Assembly (NCBI GenBank): GCA_022560365.1
Contig: JADFTG010000001.1
Span: 1-18,191, forward strand
Length of the DNA: 18,191 bases
Reading direction: 5' to 3'
Source of the DNA: Chloroflexota bacterium
Lineage (GTDB): Bacteria > Chloroflexota > Dehalococcoidia > SM23-28-2 > RBG-16-64-32
The notes below the pieces were generated by a model, which had not been told where the DNA came from, searched no databases, and worked only from the letters and a program-made list of their open reading frames with translations. Within the stretch, counting starts at the first letter, position 1. Every line of letters starts with the position of its first letter. Made by a program: the position numbers and the translations under genes. Below, in pieces: positions 1 to 6,470 of this stretch.

Positions 1-707
1 TCGCCTCGCTCGGTTGCGGAAACCCGGTGGCAGTGGCGGCGCTGAGGGAGGGTGAGACCGTCCTCAATCTCGGCTCGGGCGGCGGCATTGATGTGCTGCT
101 CTCGGCGCGGCGCGTCGGCCCGCGAGGCAAGGCGTACGGACTGGACATGACGGACGAGATGCTGGACCTGGCGCGGGAGAACGCGCGCAAGGCGGGCGTC
201 AGCAACGTCGAGTTCCTCAAGGGCGAGATGGAGGCGATGCCGCTTCCGGACGGCGAAGTGGACGTGATCATCAGCAACTGCGTGGTCAACCTCTCGCCGG
301 ACAAGGACGCTGTACTGCGGGAGGCCTTCCGCGTGCTCAAGCCGGGCGGGCGCCTGGCGATCGCGGACATTCTGACGCACGACGTCCTGCCGGAGGCGAT
401 TCAAGAGAGCATGAAGGCGTGGACCGGCTGCATCGCCGGCGCGCTGACGGAAGCTGATTACAGTTCGAAGCTGGCGGCGGCCGGCTTCGAGAACATCGAG
501 ATTGAGTCGTTCCGCGAGTACACGGCCGAGGACGCCGAGTCCGGCGGGCTGGGCGACGCGGCGAAGGAGATCGCCGGCAAGGGCAGCGTGGGCATCTTCA
601 GCGGCGTCGTGCGGGCGACGAAGCCCGGCGGCGACCCGAAGGCGGTTCGAGGTGAGGCGCTGCCGGTCGTCGCTGCCAATGACGGCCAGCCGGGTCGTTG
701 CTGCTAG
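1..707 (+). CDS. arsM: Arsenite S-adenosylmethionine methyltransferase (ArsM), 5' partial
   Basis: Class I SAM-dependent methyltransferase that methylates trivalent arsenic in the cytoplasm. The open frame continues upstream to the window edge (frame begins at base 3), and those upstream codons give ASLGCGNPVAVAAL, the conserved ArsM segment with its cysteine, so the GTG at 27 is internal and the true start lies outside. Seen: SAM motif I VLNLGSGGGIDVLL; YGLDMTDEML; the NCVVNLSPDKD segment; GCIAGAL, which carries the second arsenic-binding cysteine; and a C-terminal Gly-Arg-Cys-Cys. ArsM proteins are usually about 260-280 residues, so perhaps 30-50 residues are missing at the N-terminus. The family detoxifies As(III) by stepwise methylation. 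No ArsR binding site or other ars gene is visible in the window, so operon context cannot be judged. Very confident of the family. Confidence 0.93.
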   Translation, partial: ASLGCGNPVAVAALREGETVLNLGSGGGIDVLLSARRVGPRGKAYGLDMTDEMLDLARENARKAGVSNVEFLKGEMEAMPLPDGEVDVIISNCVVNLSPDKDAVLREAFRVLKPGGRLAIADILTHDVLPEAIQESMKAWTGCIAGALTEADYSSKLAAAGFENIEIESFREYTAEDAESGGLGDAAKEIAGKGSVGIFSGVVRATKPGGDPKAVRGEALPVVAANDGQPGRCC

Positions 708-711
708 GCGC

Positions 712-767
712 GAGACAGGGGACAAGAGACAAGAGACAAGAGACAGGGGACAGGGGGCAGGGACGGG
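712..767. repeat. Heptanucleotide tandem repeat tract, unit GRGACAR
   Basis: Starting 4 bases after the arsM stop codon, seven 7-bp units follow in strict phase: GAGACAG, GGGACAA, GAGACAA, GAGACAA, GAGACAG, GGGACAG, GGGGCAG, then a degenerate eighth (GGACGGG). One strand is almost pure purine plus C. The GGGACAG unit recurs in phase at 12957-12963, so it belongs to a dispersed heptamer family. Heptameric repeats of this kind are known from cyanobacteria and some other phyla. No function can be read from the sequence. Confidence 0.85.
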
Positions 768-789
768 GTTCGCTCTGGCGGGCCCTGTC

Positions 790-816
790 TTGCTGTCGGG
801 CGCCTCGTGGCATAAT
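790..816 (+). promoter_or_regulatory. Possible promoter for the DUF2277 gene
   Basis: TTGCTG (790-795) and CATAAT (811-816) are separated by 15 nt, which is shorter than ideal. Transcription from here would give a 5' leader of about 75 nt before the ATG at 899. The region 768-898 otherwise shows no supported gene. Confidence 0.3.
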
Positions 817-898
817 CGGGAGTCGGTGGAAGCGAAGATCGGGTGCGGTGATGGCGCACCGCGAGCACGAAGAGGCGTAGCCGGAGGGAGCGGGCGAC

Positions 899-1108
899 AT
901 GTGCCAGAGCATCAAGGTCTTGCGACGCAAGGACGAGACGGCGACGAAAGAGGAGGTCCGCGCGGCGGCGCTGCAGTTCGTGCGCAAGGTGAGCGGCTAC
1001 CGCACGCCGTCGAAGGCCAACGAGGAGGTCTTCCAGGCAGCCGTCGATGAGGTGGCGGAGGCCAGCCAGCGGCTGCTGAAGTCGCTGCGGCCGGGCGCGC
1101 GCGTGTGA
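899..1108 (+). CDS. DUF2277 family small protein
   Basis: A 69-residue cytoplasmic protein. It begins MCQSIKVLRRKDETATKEEV and contains AALQFVRKVSGYRTPSKANEEVF, which matches the DUF2277 family pattern (MCRNI... AAL.FVRKVSG...PS..N). The family is small, widespread in high-GC bacteria and of unknown function. The ATG at 899 is preceded by a good Shine-Dalgarno, GGAGGGAG (882-889), with a 9-nt spacer, which decides the start. Its TGA stop (1106-1108) overlaps a GTG (1105-1107) that would open the remnant described next, a translational-coupling arrangement. No signal peptide or membrane segment. The conserved Cys2 next to the initiator is typical of the family. Confidence 0.85.
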   Translation: MCQSIKVLRRKDETATKEEVRAAALQFVRKVSGYRTPSKANEEVFQAAVDEVAEASQRLLKSLRPGARV

Positions 1109-1270
1109 CGGTCGATCCGGCACTCGCGAAGCGGCTGCTGAAAGCGCTGCCGGACATCCCGCGCTGGCTGGAGACGCGAGCGCCGCTCCTCCTGGGCGTG
1201 TGAGGTGCGGGGCTTCCGGCGGGTAGACACGGTTGTCTTGATGCATTCGCCGGGGGAGGCGCGCGGCTAG
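1105..1270 (+). pseudogene. Small frameshifted gene remnant coupled to DUF2277
   Basis: GTG at 1105 overlaps the DUF2277 stop (GTGA) and opens a 32-codon frame, MTVDPALAKRLLKALPDIPRW continuing to ETRAPLLLGV, ending at TGA 1201-1203. In the next frame the text continues plausibly as CEVRGFRRVDTVVLMHSPGE from 1199 to the TAG at 1268-1270. One extra base near 1198 would join them into a peptide of about 55 residues. The PRWLETRAPLLLG(R)CEV stretch resembles the N-terminus of some GNAT-type acetyltransferases in my memory, but this is weak. The end at CTAG 1267-1270 provides the stop of the convergent gene too, as seen again at 14826-14829, which suggests the second frame was a real C-terminus. 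It could instead be a sequencing error or chance open frames. Confidence 0.35.
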
Positions 1271-1872
1271 GGCGTGACGGAGACGATCACCCGTCCTTCT
1301 TCGAACGTGACCTGGTAGTCGAATTTGAGCGGCAGCGTCGCCAGCGTCACGTTGGTCTCGCGCTCGATCTCGTCGCGGAGCCGGTCGCCGATGAAGCCGG
1401 GGATGTCGTCGATGTCGAACTCGGAGATTGTGAGGCGCGCGTAGGGCCCATCGAAGTCGACGGAGCCGCGCAGGCGGACGCTGGCGTCGAAGAGGCCGCC
1501 GAGGAGCGGGATGCGGCCGAGGACGGGCAGCTCGCTGTGGGCGAAGGCCTCGGCGTAGCCGTCGTGGAAGCAGATGGTGATCTCGTCGACGGGCAGGTGG
1601 TCGTCCAAGAGTTCGCGGGCGCGTGAGGTGATTTCGCTTTCGGTGAGGGTGATCTGGAGGGACGGCCCTAGCTGGCTCCAGGTGACGTCGAAGTCGCGGG
1701 CGAACGAGGCCTCGGTGTCGATCTGGCGGACCTCGCCGGACGGGCTCTTGCAGAGGCCGGTCTCGTAGGTGCCGGTGGTCTGGATGAGGGAGTAGGTGAT
1801 CCCAGCGGCTACGGTGAGGACGCCGGCGGCGACGAAGATGGAGACGATGGCGAGGATCGGGTTGCGGACCAC
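1267..1872 (-). CDS. Membrane-anchored hypothetical protein, possibly DUF2993/LmeA-like
   Basis: A 201-residue protein with one N-terminal hydrophobic segment (about residues 5-28, PILAIVSIFVAAGVLTVAAG) and a soluble remainder expected outside the membrane. The rest alternates short beta-like stretches (VTWSQLGPSLQITLTESEIT; ARLTISEFDIDDIPGF; FDYQVTFEEGRVIVSVTP). The LTESEITSRARELL stretch and the lipid-domain-like layout recall the LmeA/DUF2993 phospholipid-binding family, but no diagnostic residue was found, so this is only a suggestion. The start is a GTG without Shine-Dalgarno. It sits exactly 6 nt behind TACAAT (1879-1884 on the minus strand), which favours a leaderless transcript. It lies 148 nt downstream of the acyl-CoA ligase on the same strand. 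Confidence 0.7.
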   Translation of the reverse strand: MVRNPILAIVSIFVAAGVLTVAAGITYSLIQTTGTYETGLCKSPSGEVRQIDTEASFARDFDVTWSQLGPSLQITLTESEITSRARELLDDHLPVDEITICFHDGYAEAFAHSELPVLGRIPLLGGLFDASVRLRGSVDFDGPYARLTISEFDIDDIPGFIGDRLRDEIERETNVTLATLPLKFDYQVTFEEGRVIVSVTP

Positions 1873-1878
1873 GCCGCT

Positions 1879-1884
1879 ATTGTA
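1879..1884 (-). promoter_or_regulatory. -10 box TACAAT of a leaderless promoter
   Basis: On the minus strand TACAAT is followed by six bases (AGCGGC) and then the GTG at 1872, so the expected start of transcription is the first base of the codon. No clear -35 hexamer and no Shine-Dalgarno are present. The spacing equals that in front of polA and the SnoaL-like gene. Confidence 0.55.
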
Positions 1885-1921
1885 CGCGGCGTTGGTGGTG
1901 CGGGGCGGTGCGCCGGACGCG

Positions 1922-1967
1922 GCGCCCAGACGGGGGTTCGCAGACAGGGGCGCAGCGCCCAGACGGG
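1922..1967. repeat. Short direct repeat GCGCCCAGACGGG and palindrome
   Basis: GCGCCCAGACGGG occurs at 1922-1934 and again at 1955-1967, 33 bp apart, both followed within a few bases by a GCA-containing stretch. Between them lies an inverted repeat GGGCGC-A-GCGCCC (1948-1960). It occupies the spacer between the acyl-CoA ligase stop and the next gene on the minus strand. It may be a fragment of a dispersed intergenic repeat; no U-run follows, so a terminator is not supported. Confidence 0.5.
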
Positions 1968-2020
1968 TCCGCAGGACGCCGTGCCCCCACGGGGAAGGGA
2001 TGCGCGATTCGGTGAGGGCG

Positions 2021-3580
2021 CTAGCCGGTGGTCTTGGCGCGCTCCTGCTCGATCAGCTCGCGGCGGAGGATCTTGCCGGACGCTGTCTTGGGGATGGCGT
2101 CGACGAACTCGATCTCGCGCACTTTCTTGTAAGGCGCGACGCGCTCCGCGACGAAGCCCTTCAGCTCGTCGCTGGAGACGTCCTTGCCCTCACGGAGGAG
2201 GACGAACGCCTTGGGGATTTCGCCCGCCTCGGCATCTCGCTTGGGGATGACGGCGGAGTCCATGACGTCCGGGTGTTCGAGGAGGATTGCTTCGAGCTCG
2301 GCCGGGGCGATCTGGTAGCCCTTGTACTTGATCATCTCTTTCTTGCGGTCAACGATGGTGACATAACCTTCGTCATCGAGGGAGACGATGTCGCCGGTGG
2401 CGATCCAGCCGGGCTCAGTCAACGTCTCTTTCGTGGCCTCTTCGTTGTTCCAGTAGCCCTTCATCACTTGCGGGCCGGAGACCATCAGCTCGCCGATCTC
2501 GCCGGCGCCCAGCTCCTTGCCGTCGTCGAGGGAGACGACCTTCTCGACGGTGTCGGCGACGGGAGGGCCGACGGTAGCGTCCTTGATGCGGGTGATCGGG
2601 TTGACGTTGGTGACGGGGCTGGTCTCGGTCATGCCGTAGCCCTGGAGGACGGTCGTGTCGAGGGCTTTGGCAGAAGCGCGGGCGACCTCCAGGGGCAGCG
2701 GGGCTGCGCCGGACATGATCATCGTCAGCGAGGAGGTGTCGTACTTGCCGACGTCCGGGAAGTTGGCGAGGGCCATAAGCGCCGGGGGCACGGCGAAGAG
2801 GTTGGTGACCTTGTGGCGCTGGATGAGGTCGAGGCAGAGGGCGGGGTCGAAGCGGGGCATGATCACCTGGGGGATACCGGAGGCGAAGCCGCAGGCCATG
2901 AGCACTACCATGCCGTAGATGTGGAAGAAGGGCAGAAAGTCGAGGTAGGTGCCGTAGCCGGAGGAGAGGCCGGTGGTCAGCGTCTGGCGGACGTTAGATG
3001 TCAGGTTGTAGTGAGTTAACATAACTCCTTTGGGCAAACCGGTTGTGCCAGAGGAGAAGGGTAGGGCGGCGAGGTCTTCCAGTGGGTTGATGTTGACGGG
3101 CTTCGGGTCGTCGTCGGCCTCGCCGGCGAGCGTCCAGACGTCTTCGATCGGGAAGATGTGCTTGATGCTCGGCAGGTGCTCACGGACCTGCTGGACGAGG
3201 GGGAGGAGAGGGCCCATGGCGAAGACGGCGGAAGCGCCGGCGTCCTCCAGCTGGTGCAGAACTTCTCGCTCCTTGTAGAGGGGGTTGAGGGTGGTGACGA
3301 CGCCGCCGGCGAAGAGGGTGGCGTAGAAGGCGATGAAGTACTCCGCGGAGTTGCCCGACAAGATGGCGATGCGATCGCCTTTTTTGATGCCGTTGTCCTG
3401 CAGGAAGCGGCCCAGCTTGCGGCAGGCCGTCCAGGTCTGGCCAAAGGTGTACTCGGTGCCCTCGTGGGTGATGAGGGCAGGCTTGTCGCGGTACATTTCG
3501 GCGGAAGGCGCCAGGAGGTCCTGCAGGCTGACCTCCGGGTAGGGCTTGATGCTGAACCAGGGGCTATGGAACAGGGTCAT
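2021..3580 (-). CDS. AMP-forming acyl-CoA ligase (long-chain-fatty-acid / 4-coumarate-CoA ligase type)
   Basis: A 519-residue ANL-superfamily enzyme that activates a carboxylic acid with ATP to an acyl-adenylate and then to the CoA thioester. Seen: the phosphate-binding loop SSGTTGLPKGVMLTH (about 176-190), QGYGMTETSP (313-322), the hinge/ribose-binding TGDIVSLDDEGYVTIVDRKKEMIKYKG region split over 395-421, APAELE near 426, and the C-terminal PKTASGKILRREL with the adenylation lysine at about 503. Length and motif order are complete. The ATG at 3580 has a strong Shine-Dalgarno AGGAAGGA at normal distance. A TATGCT box (3626-3631, minus) is a possible -10. The overall pattern is closest to 4-coumarate-CoA ligase-like enzymes, but acid specificity cannot be read from the sequence. 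Downstream of the zinc-ribbon orphan by 86 nt on the same strand. Confidence 0.9.
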   Translation of the reverse strand: MTLFHSPWFSIKPYPEVSLQDLLAPSAEMYRDKPALITHEGTEYTFGQTWTACRKLGRFLQDNGIKKGDRIAILSGNSAEYFIAFYATLFAGGVVTTLNPLYKEREVLHQLEDAGASAVFAMGPLLPLVQQVREHLPSIKHIFPIEDVWTLAGEADDDPKPVNINPLEDLAALPFSSGTTGLPKGVMLTHYNLTSNVRQTLTTGLSSGYGTYLDFLPFFHIYGMVVLMACGFASGIPQVIMPRFDPALCLDLIQRHKVTNLFAVPPALMALANFPDVGKYDTSSLTMIMSGAAPLPLEVARASAKALDTTVLQGYGMTETSPVTNVNPITRIKDATVGPPVADTVEKVVSLDDGKELGAGEIGELMVSGPQVMKGYWNNEEATKETLTEPGWIATGDIVSLDDEGYVTIVDRKKEMIKYKGYQIAPAELEAILLEHPDVMDSAVIPKRDAEAGEIPKAFVLLREGKDVSSDELKGFVAERVAPYKKVREIEFVDAIPKTASGKILRRELIEQERAKTTG

Positions 3581-3666
3581 GGGCTAGTCCTTCCTAATGC
3601 CCCGTTGCAGGACGGGACGATGGTAAGCATACAGGGTGCGGCCAGGGGGCGTTGGAGAGGGCACGG

Positions 3667-4227
3667 CTAGTCGCCGAGGAGCGACGGGTAGCCGAGGGCG
3701 ATGATGTCTTCGATGTACTCGGAGCGCCAGCCGGCATTGGGAACAGGCTTGCGGTGCTCGCGGTACCAGCCGTGGATCTTCAGGTACTGTTCCTCGAGGT
3801 AGCGGCGCCACGTCTTCTCCTCCTCGAAGAGATCGGGGTCGACGTCTTCGAGGCGCTTGTCCATCTCCTCGGGGTCGATGTCGAGGTCCTCGCGCCAGTA
3901 GTCGGCGAGGTAGTCCAGCGTCTCGTCGAGGTTGCGCCGGCACTCGTCGAGGAAGGCGAGCATGAAGCCCTCCTCATTGACGCGGCGGCCGCGCAGGCGC
4001 ACGGCGCTGGCGCATCTTTCGCAGAGGAGCACGAACTTACGGGCGTCGCAGTTGTCGCGATGCGTACAGCCATCGCAGAGCGGCGCCCACTCGGCGGCCT
4101 CGGGCGTGCGGAGGTAGCCGACGAGGACCTCGTCTTCGAGGCTGCCGCAGCGGGGGCAGGACAGCTTCTTAGCGAGGATGTCGTTGATGGCGCGATGCCA
4201 GTCAATCTGCATGACCGTTCCCGTCAC
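3667..4227 (-). CDS. Cysteine-rich zinc-ribbon-like protein of unknown function
   Basis: A 186-residue (or 181 from the internal ATG) soluble acidic protein that I do not recognise. The N-terminal third carries paired cysteines: C24-P-R-C27, C51-D-G-C54 followed by H56 and C60, and C69-E-R-C72, enough for two zinc sites of ribbon/knuckle type. The C-terminal two thirds are strongly charged and helical (LDECRRNLDETLDYLADYWREDLDIDPEEMD...), with many Trp/Tyr and a conserved-looking end SEYIEDIIALGYPSLLGD. The start is uncertain: the GTG at 4227 lies directly against GGGAGGGAG, too close, while the ATG at 4212 lies 15 nt away from it, rather far. It has its own strong promoter (4261-4288). A DNA/RNA-binding or adaptor role is possible but not shown. 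Confidence 0.75.
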   Translation of the reverse strand: MTGTVMQIDWHRAINDILAKKLSCPRCGSLEDEVLVGYLRTPEAAEWAPLCDGCTHRDNCDARKFVLLCERCASAVRLRGRRVNEEGFMLAFLDECRRNLDETLDYLADYWREDLDIDPEEMDKRLEDVDPDLFEEEKTWRRYLEEQYLKIHGWYREHRKPVPNAGWRSEYIEDIIALGYPSLLGD

Positions 4228-4260
4228 TCCCTCCCTGTTAGGGGCGTTTGGCAGGGATAC

Positions 4261-4288
4261 ATCATAGGCGTTTTTGGCCCGCTGTCAA
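4261..4288 (-). promoter_or_regulatory. Near-consensus sigma-70 promoter TTGACA-16-TATGAT
   Basis: On the minus strand a perfect TTGACA (4283-4288) is followed after 16 nt by TATGAT (4261-4266). The spacer contains an A-tract (AAAAA, 4271-4275 complement). The expected transcription start is near 4254, giving a short leader to the zinc-ribbon gene at 4227/4212. This is one of the two strongest promoters in the window. Confidence 0.8.
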
Positions 4289-4305
4289 CACGGTTGCGAA
4301 GCCGC

Positions 4306-4788
4306 TCAAGGGAGGGCCTCTCGAAACCAGCCCGATTGCCCGGGCGCTTCCTCGACGCCGACGGCGATTGACGTAACGTTGGAGGCGCCTCGCTCCCGTA
4401 ACGAGTCAACGATCCGGCCGGCGATGTATTCTGCCAGGCGCTCGGCGGTGGAGTTGTCGATGGGCAGCTCGGCGACGTCCGAGCGGGGGATGACGTAGCG
4501 GCGGTCGCCGAATTTGATCTCGAATTCGCCGTCAGAGGCGGCGATCTTGAGGGCGGCGTTATCAAGCGGCAGGAGGAACTTGTGGTCGAGCTCGCGGCAG
4601 ATATTGCGCACGAGCGATTTTGCCTCGCTGAAGTCGAGGACCCACGAGTCCACGGTCAAGTCGCCCTCGATCTCGACCGTCAGGGCATAGTTGTGGCCGT
4701 GCAGGGGCTCGCACTCGCCGGCGAACGTCGTGAAATGGGCGGCGGCGAAACGCAGAGTCTGGTGCTCGAGGATGATGCGGAAGGACAC
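4306..4788 (-). CDS. queD: 6-pyruvoyl-tetrahydropterin synthase / QueD family protein
   Basis: A 160-residue T-fold enzyme using zinc to convert 7,8-dihydroneopterin triphosphate, either to 6-carboxytetrahydropterin (QueD, queuosine and other deazapurines) or to 6-pyruvoyltetrahydropterin. Seen: zinc histidines in RFAAAHF and PLHGHNY, the catalytic Cys in GECEPLHGH, the catalytic His in LDHKFLL, and near the end the EEAPGQSGWF glutamate that binds the pterin. The frame extends to 4827, but GTG at 4788 (VSFRIILEHQTLRFAAAHF) gives the family's normal N-terminus, and the 13 residues before it (Pro/Ala/Arg-rich) are not family-like. No Shine-Dalgarno precedes the GTG. No other queuosine gene (queC, queE, queF) is in view, so the exact product is open. 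It ends 17 nt before the promoter of the downstream zinc-ribbon gene. Confidence 0.85.
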   Translation of the reverse strand: MSFRIILEHQTLRFAAAHFTTFAGECEPLHGHNYALTVEIEGDLTVDSWVLDFSEAKSLVRNICRELDHKFLLPLDNAALKIAASDGEFEIKFGDRRYVIPRSDVAELPIDNSTAERLAEYIAGRIVDSLRERGASNVTSIAVGVEEAPGQSGWFREALP

Positions 4789-4797
4789 GGCAGGCCG

Positions 4798-4827
4798 AGG
4801 ATACCGGGCAGGGGCGCCTGGGGGCAA
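4798..4827 (-). promoter_or_regulatory. Possible promoter of queD, TTGCCC-18-TATCCT
   Basis: On the minus strand TTGCCC (4822-4827) and TATCCT (4798-4803) stand 18 nt apart. The -10 ends 9 nt before the GTG at 4788, so transcription would begin within a few bases of the codon, agreeing with the absence of a Shine-Dalgarno. Confidence 0.4.
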
Positions 4828-5200
4828 TGCAGGAAAGGAGCGTCAGAGGTTCGCACTATATATGTTATGTAGATACTGCATAGGGAATTCCGTGGAGAAG
4901 GGCCGGAAGGGCCTCGGATGACTGTGGTGGCTTGAGGCTCCTGCGTGCCTGAGGGCGCTGACGCGCGCACACGCTTGAGAGCGCCGAGGGGCTCGCACGG
5001 AACCAAACGGCGCGGCGCGCGCGTACCAACTGAAGGCAGCGTCTAAATTGCCGCGCCTTCCTGGCCGGTGCTACACTCGAATCAGGCTCCGGACTGGCCT
5101 GGATGGGCTCCGGGGCAGTCGCAAGAGCGCTACCTGAGTGCGGCAACGCTTGTGTGCCGCCTTATGTAAATTATCCAGGGACAGATAGGCAGGACCGCGC
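4828..5200. other. Divergent intergenic region between queD and the S41 protease
   Basis: 373 bp without a supported gene. It holds an AT-rich island at 4855-4885 (ACTATATATGTTATGTAGAT and following), with -10-like hexamers on both strands. It also holds the extended -10 promoter at 5048-5077, a direct repeat GGCTCCGG (5085-5092 and 5106-5113), and a perfect 6-bp hairpin GCGGCA/TGCCGC (5140-5145 with 5155-5160) without a following T-run. No structured RNA family was recognised. Confidence 0.6.
5048..5077 (+). promoter_or_regulatory. Extended -10 promoter for the S41 protease, TTGCCG-18-TACACT
   Basis: TTGCCG (5048-5053), an 18-nt spacer ending in TGC, and TACACT (5072-5077) form an extended -10 promoter reading right. 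The decamer GTGCTACACT differs by two bases from the GTGCTAGAAT in front of ssrA and of the ion channel. The predicted leader to the ATG at 5201 is about 115 nt and includes the GCGGCA hairpin. Confidence 0.5.
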
Positions 5201-6433
5201 ATGTGGAAGACTCTAAAGCTTAGCCTGGCGTTGACGTTCGTCACGCTGATTGTGGCGTTCGGCGGCGCACTGGGCTTCGCGCTCGGCGAGGACAACGGAG
5301 GTGGTTCCGCGGGTGGCGCGAGCGTTCCCAACTCGAGCACGGAGTTCGGCATCCTCGATGAGATCGCCGACATACTGCGCGAGGACTTCGTCAACCCGGA
5401 CGCCGTCACGGACCGGGCGCTGGAGCAAGGGTCGATCCAGGGGATCATCGACGAGCTGGGCGACCCGCACACTATCTACATCACTCCCGAGTCCTATCAG
5501 AGCGGCTTCGATATCATCACCGGCACGTTTGAAGGGATCGGCGCAACGGTTGACCTGGACCCGGTAACAGGCGAGATCATCATCGTGACGCCGTTCCACG
5601 GCTCACCGGCCGAGGAGGCCGGCATCCGGCCCGGAGACGCGATCCTGGCGGTCGACGGCGAGTCGACAGAAGGCTGGAGCGTGCAGGACGCCGTGCTGCA
5701 GATCAGAGGGCCCGACGGCAGCACGGTGACGCTAACGGTGCGCCACAGCGACCGCGAGACGGAGGACGTGGTGATCGAGCGGGGGACGATCGTCATACCG
5801 ACGGTGTTCGTCGAGGAGGTGCTGGACGAGGACGGCGAGCTGGTGCCGGACCTGGCCTACATCGAGATTCAGCAGTTCACGGAGCGCACGGTAAGCGACA
5901 TGCAGGAGGCGCTGCAGCAGGTCGAGGACGGTGGCTACAGCGGGCTGATCCTGGACCTGCGCCTGAACCCGGGCGGCGGCCTGGACGCGACGGTGCAAGT
6001 GACGGACATGTTTCTCGACGGCGGCATCATTCTGACGCAGGTCGACCGGAACGGAGTCGCGACTCCTTACGAGGCCCGCCCCGGTGGCGAGGCGACGGAG
6101 ATCCCGATCGTGATCCTGGTCGGCCCGAACTCGGCGAGCGGGTCCGAGGTCCTGGCCGGCGCGCTTCAGGACCACGGCCGCGCGCAGCTCGTGGGCGACC
6201 GGACGTTCGGTAAGGGTTCTGTCAACCACCTGCGCGAGCTGTCGAACGGCGGCGCGCTGTACGTCACGATCGCGCGCTGGCTGACGCCCGACGGAGACCT
6301 GATCGAAGGCGTTGGCCTGACGCCGGACGTGCAGGTGGATACGACGCCGGAGGAGACGGGCACGGGCTCCGGTCCGCAGCTTTACGCGGCGATCAACCTG
6401 CTGCAGCAGCAGCTGGCCGCGGCGGCCCAGTAG
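5201..6433 (+). CDS. S41 family C-terminal processing peptidase (CtpA/Prc type)
   Basis: A 410-residue membrane-anchored or secreted serine protease that trims or degrades extracytoplasmic proteins. Layout: N-terminal hydrophobic segment (about 6-29), Gly/Ser-rich linker (33-46), a helical region, a PDZ domain (about 103-185, with SPAEEAGIRPGDAILAVDG), then the S41 protease core. The core shows LDLRLNPGG (251-259) and the catalytic Ser-Lys pair: Ser313 in NSASGSE and Lys338 in RTFGKGS, 25 residues apart as in CtpB and the D1 protease. It ends with the usual GVGLTPDVQV. The ATG at 5201 has a weak GCAGGA Shine-Dalgarno. It is followed 37 nt later by smpB on the same strand. Complete length for the family; substrates unknown. 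Confidence 0.93.
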   Translation: MWKTLKLSLALTFVTLIVAFGGALGFALGEDNGGGSAGGASVPNSSTEFGILDEIADILREDFVNPDAVTDRALEQGSIQGIIDELGDPHTIYITPESYQSGFDIITGTFEGIGATVDLDPVTGEIIIVTPFHGSPAEEAGIRPGDAILAVDGESTEGWSVQDAVLQIRGPDGSTVTLTVRHSDRETEDVVIERGTIVIPTVFVEEVLDEDGELVPDLAYIEIQQFTERTVSDMQEALQQVEDGGYSGLILDLRLNPGGGLDATVQVTDMFLDGGIILTQVDRNGVATPYEARPGGEATEIPIVILVGPNSASGSEVLAGALQDHGRAQLVGDRTFGKGSVNHLRELSNGGALYVTIARWLTPDGDLIEGVGLTPDVQVDTTPEETGTGSGPQLYAAINLLQQQLAAAAQ

Positions 6434-6453
6434 AGGGGTTATGTAAACCTCTC
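6433..6453 (+). promoter_or_regulatory. Hairpin between the protease and smpB
   Basis: GAGGGGTT (6433-6440) pairs with AACCTCTC (6446-6453) around the loop ATGTA, with one G-U pair. It starts on the last base of the protease stop codon and ends just before the smpB Shine-Dalgarno GGGAGA (6461-6466). No T-run follows, so it is not a standard terminator; it could mark an mRNA end or modulate smpB translation. Confidence 0.35.
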
Positions 6454-6470
6454 CCCTTCCGGGAGACGCC

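Noticed and set aside
712..977. CRISPR array or start of coding sequence in the heptamer tract
   Set aside because: Units are 7 bp with no spacers; the 60-codon and longer frames that cross it have no ribosome-binding site and low-complexity sequence.
1796..3019. 407-residue plus-strand open frame opposite the acyl-CoA ligase
   Set aside because: It is an antisense shadow of the ligase: long open frames on the other strand are expected at this GC content. Its translation is low-complexity Asp/Gly/Val/Leu-rich with no domain.
5140..5160. Intrinsic terminator from the GCGGCA/TGCCGC hairpin
   Set aside because: Six-bp stem with a nine-base loop and no T-run behind it.
4828..5200. Riboswitch or structured RNA before the S41 protease
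   Set aside because: Only short isolated hairpins and a short direct repeat are visible; no known riboswitch core was recognised.
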